64,000 bases of DNA from Halomonas sp. M20. Lineage in GTDB: Bacteria > Pseudomonadota > Gammaproteobacteria > Pseudomonadales > Halomonadaceae. The position numbers and the translations under genes are program-made. Location of the stretch: positions 1-64,000 of the forward strand of contig NZ_JACNMQ010000010.1 of NCBI RefSeq assembly GCF_020622265.1. The letters run 5' to 3'. Positions within the stretch are counted from its first letter, which is position 1, and each line of letters starts with the position of its first letter. Of this stretch, positions 55,694 to 64,000 are shown in pieces. The notes under the pieces are model-generated. The model did not search any database. It had not been told where the DNA came from and worked only from the letters and a program-made list of their open reading frames with translations.

Positions 55694-56989
55694 ATGCGTG
55701 ACTTGTTGATACTCTGTTTCGCCTATGCGATCAGCCTGTTCTATCGCGGCATGATCTCTGTGATCGCACCCGAAATCTCGGCGGATCTGGCTATCGGCGA
55801 AAGTGGTCTGGGGTTGTTGTCGTCGACCTTCTTCGTCAGCTTTGCCATCGCCCAAATACCCACGGGGCTGGCACTGGATCGGCTTGGCACACGGCTGAGT
55901 ATCGGCCTTTTCATGTGGCTGGCAGTAGCGGGCACAGCGCTCTTTTCGATGGCGGAATCACCCTCGCTCGCCTTTGCGGGGCAGGTGTTGATCGGCGTCG
56001 GCTGTGCGCCCATATTCACCGGCACGATGCTGTTTATCGGTCGCCATTATTCCTCCGAGCGTTTTGCCTATTTTACCGCCCTGGTGATCGCCATCGGCAG
56101 CACTGGCGACCTGCTTGGCACCACGCCGCTGGCCATGATGACCGAGTGGTTGGGCTGGCGGACGGCGCTGCTGCTGATCATGGGGCTGTCGGCACTATCC
56201 GCCAGCGCCTGCCTATGGGGGCTGAAGCCCGACCGGCCTGATAGCGTGAATTATTCGCTGACAGTGATGTTGCGAGGAATGGCTCGCGTCACAACCATCC
56301 GGGGATTATGGCCAATCATCCCGATGTTTCTGGCAAGCTATGCAGTGCTGATAACCATCCGCGGGCTCTGGAGCGGCCCCTATCTGGCCGAGGTGTTCGG
56401 GCTCGATACCGGCGAACGGGGCAATATCATCCTGGCGATGTCGATCGCGTTGGGCGCCGGCACTTTCATGCTGGGTGCGCTGGACAGGTGGTTGCAAAAC
56501 ACCCGACGGTTGGTGATCGTTACCTCGATATTGACCCTGGTTCCCTTGTCTTTGCTGGTAGCCTTTCCCGCCGAAGGGCCTTACTTCGCGATGTGGGCCT
56601 TCGTTGCGGTGGGGCTCTTCGGGTTCAACTACCCGCTGTTGATGTCCCACTGCCGGAGCTTTCTGGCCCCGGCCTATCACGGTCGGGGAATGGCGTTTCT
56701 GACGGCGATGAGCTTTGTCGGTGTCGCATTGATTCAAAGCTTCAGTGGCTGGATGATGACTCTGGCCGATGAGATGCAAATGGCCCCAAGCGAGCAGTAT
56801 CGATTGCTGTTCATCCTGCTGACCGGCGCCCTCGGGCTGGCGACGCTGGTGTACTGCTTCAGCGACCGGCAAGGCAATGGCAACGAACCAGTAGATAAAG
56901 CGCGACTAAAAGCTATCCCACCTTATAGGACAGCGGCGACTCCGCCAATAACCCGCGCCCGCCGGCCAGGGTCAGGGCCAGGTCGTTGA
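55694..56989 (+). CDS. major facilitator superfamily transporter
   Basis: 431 residues, 12 predicted membrane helices. MFS signatures: LALDRLGTRLSIGLFMWLA (motif A region, about 59-77) and VGCAPIFTGTMLFIGRHYSS after helix 4. Substrate unknown. Its 5' end is duplicated, with deletion, at 50697. The last 77 bp run into the convergent holA gene and encode a basic tail that may be recent read-through. It follows the hutC-like remnant divergently, mirroring the hutC/MFS arrangement at 50.5 kb. Confidence 0.85.
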   Translation: MRDLLILCFAYAISLFYRGMISVIAPEISADLAIGESGLGLLSSTFFVSFAIAQIPTGLALDRLGTRLSIGLFMWLAVAGTALFSMAESPSLAFAGQVLIGVGCAPIFTGTMLFIGRHYSSERFAYFTALVIAIGSTGDLLGTTPLAMMTEWLGWRTALLLIMGLSALSASACLWGLKPDRPDSVNYSLTVMLRGMARVTTIRGLWPIIPMFLASYAVLITIRGLWSGPYLAEVFGLDTGERGNIILAMSIALGAGTFMLGALDRWLQNTRRLVIVTSILTLVPLSLLVAFPAEGPYFAMWAFVAVGLFGFNYPLLMSHCRSFLAPAYHGRGMAFLTAMSFVGVALIQSFSGWMMTLADEMQMAPSEQYRLLFILLTGALGLATLVYCFSDRQGNGNEPVDKARLKAIPPYRTAATPPITRARRPGSGPGR

Positions 56990-57971
56990 GCGCGTCCCAA
57001 AGCGGTAGGGTGGCGGCGCCTTTTATCGCCAGATCGATGCGTTGAGAGAACAGCAGCAGCTTGTGCAGACGGCGATGGGGCAGTCGCTGCAACGCCTGCT
57101 GATAGTTGGCTCGGCGCTTGTCGGGAATCATCGGACGCTGGGCCTTGCAGGCGTGCTCGATGCTCTGACCCTGGTCCAGGAGTTGCTGCAGCGAAAGCAG
57201 GGTGCGCAGTTCCCGAGTCAATGCCCAGAGTACCACCGGCGCTTCGATGCCTTCGCCGCGTAGTCCTTGGACGATACGCACCGCGCGTTCACTCTCACCG
57301 CGTAAACAGGCGTCGGTAAGCGTGAAGACATCATAGCGGGCGCTGTCCTCGACACCGCTGGCAATGGCCTCGGCGTTGAGCCGCGCACCGGGCGGCATGA
57401 TCAGGGCGAGTTTCTGTAGTTCCTGGTCCGCGGCCAGCAGATTGCCTTCGGTGCGCTCGCCGAGCAGCCGCGCCGCATCCATATCCAGCTGTAGCCCGTG
57501 CTGTGATGCACGGTCGCGCATCCAGAAGCCCAAGCGCTGATGATCCACCGGCCATACCGGCACGAACAGGCCGATCTTGTCCAGCGCCTTGAACCATTTG
57601 CTCTGCTGTTGTTTGTAATCCAGCCGTGCTGCAGATACCAACAGGACGTCATCGCTATGCTTGGCTTGCTCTGCATAGGCGTCGAGGGCCTTGCTGCCTT
57701 CCTGGCCCGGAGACTGATTGCCCAGCCGCAGCTCGATCAGCTTGCTCGACGCGAACAGCGACATGCTGGCGGCGGACTCGGTCAGCCGACCCCATTGGAA
57801 GTTGCCCTCTACATGCAGGATCTCACGTTCCTCGATGCCCTGCTTTCGGGCCGCGGCTCGCACTGAGTCGCAGGCTTCCATGTGAATCAGCGGCTCATCG
57901 CCGGCAACGACGATCACCGGCGGCAGGCGCTTGCCGAGCGCCTCGGGGAGCTTGTCGGGAAATACTTTCAT
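56913..57971 (-). CDS. holA: DNA polymerase III delta subunit HolA
   Basis: Clamp-loader subunit that opens the beta clamp. 352 residues (E. coli 343). Family pattern: LPPVIVVAGDEPLIHMEACD (about 16-35), REILHVEGNFQWGRLTE, SLFASSKLIELRL and the C-terminal DLALKGAATLPLW-like segment (IDLAIKGAATLPLWDALNDL). ATG 57971 overlaps the lptE stop by 4 bp, as in the conserved leuS-lptE-holA operon. Confidence 0.94.
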   Translation of the reverse strand: MKVFPDKLPEALGKRLPPVIVVAGDEPLIHMEACDSVRAAARKQGIEEREILHVEGNFQWGRLTESAASMSLFASSKLIELRLGNQSPGQEGSKALDAYAEQAKHSDDVLLVSAARLDYKQQQSKWFKALDKIGLFVPVWPVDHQRLGFWMRDRASQHGLQLDMDAARLLGERTEGNLLAADQELQKLALIMPPGARLNAEAIASGVEDSARYDVFTLTDACLRGESERAVRIVQGLRGEGIEAPVVLWALTRELRTLLSLQQLLDQGQSIEHACKAQRPMIPDKRRANYQQALQRLPHRRLHKLLLFSQRIDLAIKGAATLPLWDALNDLALTLAGGRGLLAESPLSYKVG

Positions 57972-58468
57972 TGCTTGAGAGTACGCAATCGTTCCAGTAG
58001 CTGGCGTATGGCATCACGCTGAAGCGTTTCCACGGTCTGGTCACGCAGGTCATCCCGTACCAGTAGATTGCCATCGCTGGCCTGGTAGGTGGTGACGACT
58101 TCGATGACTTGCTGATCCAGTACATAGGCATTGTCGCTGCTGCGCTGCACCGAGAACGGAACCGCCAGGTTCAACTCCACCTCTTCATAATTGAGGTCGC
58201 CGCCTCCCAGTGCGACTTCACTCGTTCTCGGATTTCCGATATTCAGGCGCAGCGGGGCGTCGTCGGTAAGCGCCACGCCGTCATTGGCAAGGCGGCGCTT
58301 GAGCTCATCGGTAAACCCAGTTGGGGGCGCGTTCAAATCCAGCTTGTCGAACCCCAGCGCTTGTTGATCGAGGCCGCGGAGTTGAAAGCCGCAGCCGGTC
58401 AAGGCTATTCCGGCCATGCTCACGGCAAGCAGGCTCAGCGAACGGGTAAGGAAAGTACGGCGCTTCAC
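57968..58468 (-). CDS. lptE: LPS-assembly lipoprotein LptE
   Basis: 166-residue outer-membrane lipoprotein that plugs LptD and inserts LPS in the outer leaflet. Lipobox LTGC (Cys26) followed by GFQLRG, the LptE hallmark. The mature domain (DELKRRLANDGVALTDDAPL, YEEVELNLAVPFSVQRSSDN) has the expected alpha/beta pattern. Follows leuS by 15 bp. Confidence 0.93.
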   Translation of the reverse strand: MKRRTFLTRSLSLLAVSMAGIALTGCGFQLRGLDQQALGFDKLDLNAPPTGFTDELKRRLANDGVALTDDAPLRLNIGNPRTSEVALGGGDLNYEEVELNLAVPFSVQRSSDNAYVLDQQVIEVVTTYQASDGNLLVRDDLRDQTVETLQRDAIRQLLERLRTLKQ

Positions 58469-58483
58469 GAGCGGCTCCTTGTA

Positions 58484-61207
<2,724 letters not shown>

Positions 61208-61316
61208 CTAGACATGCCCCTGCAGGTAGGCCCGATAGCCGGCCCTCTAGACGCCGGCAGGGAAGCCCGGGTGTATCAGTGACCATGGGGAATGGCAAAA
61301 CTGGAGGAGGGAAGTC

Positions 61317-61826
61317 ATGAGCGAACAGCAGAAAGAGAACCGTTTGCACGAAGCCTACGAGCGTGTTCTTGAACGGATGCAGAACGGTGCCAACGATCTT
61401 TCCTGGGACAATCTGCAGAAGGATCTCGATGAGTCGGTACAGTTCGAAGCCGATTTCGAGGAGTTTACCAAGGATGAGGTGGCGCTGCTGCGTGCCTGGG
61501 TCGAGCGCGATCTCAAGGATCTGCGTGGCTATCTGGCCGCCGGCGGTTCCGGTGTCGCCAGTTGGCTGGGCATCGACCTGGACGTGCTATCGCGCAAGAT
61601 CACCGATGCGCTTTTCTCCGTTGCCGATCGTAGCATCATCGAACGGGAGCAGCTCAACGACGATCTCGAAGCATCTCGCGCCGACTATGTGGCCGGCGAA
61701 ATTGCCGCCCCCGGACGCATGGCCTGTGTGCATTGCGGCGCAAAAGTCGAGTTGGAAAGAGTCACGCGATTGGAGCCTTGTCGCGAGTGTGGGCACCGTT
61801 ATTTCGAGCGCTCACCGAGTACCTGA
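61317..61826 (+). CDS. ybeL: zinc-ribbon protein, DUF1451 (YbeL-like)
   Basis: 169 residues. Helical N-terminal part (HEAYERVLERMQNGANDLSW) and a C-terminal zinc ribbon with two cysteine pairs, CVHCGAKVELERV and CRECGHRYF. Function unknown. Divergent from leuS, next to the leuS operon as in E. coli. Good RBS GGAGGGAAG. Confidence 0.9.
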   Translation: MSEQQKENRLHEAYERVLERMQNGANDLSWDNLQKDLDESVQFEADFEEFTKDEVALLRAWVERDLKDLRGYLAAGGSGVASWLGIDLDVLSRKITDALFSVADRSIIEREQLNDDLEASRADYVAGEIAAPGRMACVHCGAKVELERVTRLEPCRECGHRYFERSPST

Positions 61827-61832
61827 AGAGAT

Positions 61833-61862
61833 ACGCCATCACCTCGGCATCAGTGATGGCGT
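61833..61862. terminator. bidirectional terminator between ybeL and lnt
   Basis: ACGCCATCAC-N10-GTGATGGCGT is a perfect 10-bp stem in the 46-bp gap between the convergent genes, followed by CTTCCCGTTAT. Confidence 0.75.
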
Positions 61863-61872
61863 CTTCCCGTTA

Positions 61873-63345
61873 TCAGAAGCGGGATTTGCTGCGGCGTAAA
61901 CGCAGCCCCGGCAATACGAACAAGGCGGCCAGTAGCCAGGTCGGCCAGCTGCCAACGCTGGTGAAAGGGGTCTGCCCCTGCATGGCGTGAATCCGGCCAT
62001 CGATGCTGGCGGTCTCGAAACGTGGCGCCTGAACGGTTACCTGGCCATCGGGATCGATGATCGATGTGACCCCGTTGCTGGTGGCGCGGATGACATAGCG
62101 ACCGTTTTCCAACGCTCGCAGGCGTGCCATCTGCATGTGCTGTAAAGGACCGATGGAGTCGCCGAACCAGGTATCGTTGGAGATGGTCAACAGCACATCT
62201 GCATTTCTGGCACGCTGTGCCACCAGATCCGGGTAGATGATCTCGTAGCAGATCGCGCTGCCGATACTCAGCCCTGCCGCCTGAATCGGCTCCGGGTCGG
62301 ACTGGCCCGCGGAAAAGCTCGACATGGGCAAATCGAAGAAGGCGATGATGCCGCGCAGCAGGTTCTCCAACGGCATATATTCGCCAAAAGGCACCAGGTG
62401 CTCCTTGCGGTACTCGCCTTCCACGTCCCCCACGCCGATGACCGCATTGTAATAACGATCCTCGTCGTCTCGCTGCACGATGCCGGTAAGCAGGGCGGTG
62501 TTGGGCGGAAGTGTCGCCTGGATTCGCTCGAGAAGCGGCTCGGCCTGGCGTTGGAACATGGGCAGGGCGGTTTCCGGCCACACAATGAGATCGATGTTTT
62601 CAGGCTGGGCCCGGGTCAAGGTCGCGTAGGTATTGGCTGCCCTGCGCTGCCCCTCTTCGGACCATTTCATCAGCTGTGGAAGATTGCCCTGCAGCAGCGC
62701 AACCCGGGTCGGTTTCTCGCTGGGCGTCGTCCATTGCAGCGGTAGTAGAAACGGCACTATCCATAAAATTGCCAAAGGCGCCGCCGCCCACCAGCGACGC
62801 TTGAGGAATTCCGCCGCCAAGGTGCCAGAAAGCGCCGTTACCAGGCTGAGCAGATAGACACCGCCCAGGGGCGCAAGAGACGAGAGCGGTGAATCTACAT
62901 GGGCGCTGCCCAGCAGCAGCCAGGGAAAGCCGGTGAACAGATAGGTGCGCAGCACCTCCATGAGCACCCAGAAGCCCGCGAAACTCAGAAAGGCAAGACG
63001 GCGCCCGGTGAAACGACGGTAGAACCAGAAAGGTATCGCGAAAAAGAACGCCAGGGTGACTGCAAACAGCGCCGTGAGAAATACCGCCAGAGGCACGCTG
63101 GCATAGCCGTAATCGTGGATCGAGACATAAATCCAGTAGGTGCCGGTGGCAAACAGGGCAACGCCATAGCACCAGCCACGAAGTAGCGCCTGCCCCGGTG
63201 TCAGGTCGTGTATACCGATATAGAGCAGGATCACGGCGACCGGCCCCAGCCACCAGAGTTCAAACGGCGAGAAAGTCAGGGTGGTCAGGCCACCGGCGAC
63301 CAGCGCGGCGACAAAACCCACCCAGGGGCGGGAATAGGACAGCAT
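61873..63345 (-). CDS. lnt: apolipoprotein N-acyltransferase Lnt
   Basis: Inner-membrane enzyme adding the third acyl chain to lipoproteins. 490 residues (E. coli 512). N-terminal membrane helices, then a nitrilase-like periplasmic domain with the catalytic Glu (LIVWPETALPMF), Lys (YRKEHLVPFGEYMP) and Cys (GSAICYEIIYPD). ATG 63345 (MLSYSRPW) has AAGGAG upstream; the longer frame begins with a TTG at 63384 and is less likely. Downstream of corC in the usual ybeX-lnt order. Confidence 0.94.
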   Translation of the reverse strand: MLSYSRPWVGFVAALVAGGLTTLTFSPFELWWLGPVAVILLYIGIHDLTPGQALLRGWCYGVALFATGTYWIYVSIHDYGYASVPLAVFLTALFAVTLAFFFAIPFWFYRRFTGRRLAFLSFAGFWVLMEVLRTYLFTGFPWLLLGSAHVDSPLSSLAPLGGVYLLSLVTALSGTLAAEFLKRRWWAAAPLAILWIVPFLLPLQWTTPSEKPTRVALLQGNLPQLMKWSEEGQRRAANTYATLTRAQPENIDLIVWPETALPMFQRQAEPLLERIQATLPPNTALLTGIVQRDDEDRYYNAVIGVGDVEGEYRKEHLVPFGEYMPLENLLRGIIAFFDLPMSSFSAGQSDPEPIQAAGLSIGSAICYEIIYPDLVAQRARNADVLLTISNDTWFGDSIGPLQHMQMARLRALENGRYVIRATSNGVTSIIDPDGQVTVQAPRFETASIDGRIHAMQGQTPFTSVGSWPTWLLAALFVLPGLRLRRSKSRF

Positions 63346-63464
63346 GGGAAAGGCACTCCTTGTTGATTCGCGCTTGCCAGCCAAGCATCTTCACGGAAGA
63401 GGATCATAGGCAAGATTTGGACGTGCCTCTTATACCAGAGCGGTTGATCGATGACGACCGGGTA

Positions 63465-64000
63465 TCAACCCTCGGCTTCATCCATACCCGTATCGGGCAG
63501 CCGTTCGACCTGCAACAGACGAATGCGTCGATTATCGGCGCCCAGTACGGTGAAACGCCAACCGCTCAGGTCGGTGTATTCGCCACGACGAGGTAGATGA
63601 CCGAAACCCTGCATGACCAGGCCTCCAACGGTATCGAATTCATCATCGGAAAAGTCCGTATCGAAGCGCTCATTGAAGTCGTCGATCGCGGTCAGGGCGC
63701 GCACGGAAAAGGTGCCATCGCCCATGTCGCGGATCTCGTCATCCTCGTCGGTATCGTGTTCGTCCTCGATATCGCCGACGATCTGTTCGAGGATGTCTTC
63801 GATAGTGACGATTCCCGCGGTACCGCCATATTCGTCCACCACGATCGCCATGTGGTTGTGGGTATCGCGAAACTCCTTGAGCAGGCTATTGAGACGCTTG
63901 GACTCGGGGATGAACATTGCAGGCCGGATGACGTCGCGCAGTTCGACCCAACGCCGTTCGCCATCGCTTTCCTGCAGCATGGGCAGCAGGTCCTTGACCA
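63465..64000 (-). CDS. corC: magnesium/cobalt efflux protein CorC (YbeX), 5' end outside the window
   Basis: The C-terminal about 178 codons of a CBS-pair/CorC_HlyC protein: second CBS motif MAIVVDEYGGTAGIVTIEDI and LEQIVGDIEDEHD, then the CorC_HlyC domain (TFSVRALTAIDDFNERFDTD, DTVGGLVMQGFGHLPRRGE). The frame is open to the window edge (VKDLLPMLQES before the first internal Met context), consistent with the about 290-residue family. Acts with divalent-cation homeostasis in the inner-membrane region; a cytosolic 16S rRNA-maturation role is also reported for YbeX. Confidence 0.9.
   Translation of the reverse strand, partial: VKDLLPMLQESDGERRWVELRDVIRPAMFIPESKRLNSLLKEFRDTHNHMAIVVDEYGGTAGIVTIEDILEQIVGDIEDEHDTDEDDEIRDMGDGTFSVRALTAIDDFNERFDTDFSDDEFDTVGGLVMQGFGHLPRRGEYTDLSGWRFTVLGADNRRIRLLQVERLPDTGMDEAEG

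Overview
The window looks like chromosomal DNA of a halophilic gammaproteobacterium, most likely Halomonadaceae (Halomonas type). This rests on gene content and order (leuS-lptE-holA, ybeX-lnt, fadBA, epmC, rlmM, a hut operon), moderately high GC and acidic proteins; no 16S gene is present to confirm it. It opens on the 5S rRNA end of an rRNA operon and closes inside ybeX/corC. No prophage, transposase, tRNA or CRISPR array was recognised.

Layout. 0-7.5 kb: 5S rRNA, gdhA, rlmM, an ABM-domain protein, tusA, a hypothetical protein, a DUF3080 lipoprotein, a MATE exporter and epmC. 7.5-11 kb: a Fur-box-preceded ferric-iron ABC binding protein and permease with no ATPase beside them. 11-22 kb: tatD with an overlapping small gene, uup, a universal stress protein, a MarR regulator, a DUF5924/DUF2914 membrane protein, fadBA, DUF488 and a GreB-like factor. 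22-29.7 kb: a complete dppABCDF dipeptide transporter followed by an LD-carboxypeptidase, a small flavoprotein and a DUF1992 protein.

29.7-36.8 kb holds a complete ebo (EboA-F) cluster in two convergent/divergent parts: eboD-eboE-eboC rightward, eboF leftward, eboA-eboB rightward. Both control regions carry a related GTAAC-N5-GTTA palindrome. Ebo proteins are known from cyanobacteria, pseudomonads and eustigmatophyte plastids, where they are linked to handling or export of specialised-metabolite precursors; the substrate here is unknown.

36.8-50.5 kb: two paralogous modules, each an NhaC-type transporter followed by a different 2-oxoglutarate/Fe(II) dioxygenase. One is controlled by a divergent LysR gene with a perfect palindrome. 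The other forms the tail of the histidine-utilisation operon hutI-hutG-hutU-hutH. Two TTGTATATACA-type HutC boxes lie between hutI and a divergent YjiH-family membrane protein, with hutC downstream.

50.5-55.7 kb is an accessory island between two diverged copies of a hutC/MFS junction (left: intact hutC plus MFS remnant; right: hutC remnant plus intact MFS gene). It holds a CsgG/HfaB-like outer-membrane lipoprotein, two small secreted proteins (one with alternating repeat motifs), a near-consensus sigma-54 promoter in front of them, and a divergent sigma-54 activator with no receiver domain. I regard this as the best candidate for an undescribed system: a sigma-54-controlled, CsgG-exported surface fibre or adhesin. 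55.7-64 kb returns to core genes: MFS transporter, holA, lptE, leuS, ybeL, lnt and partial corC.
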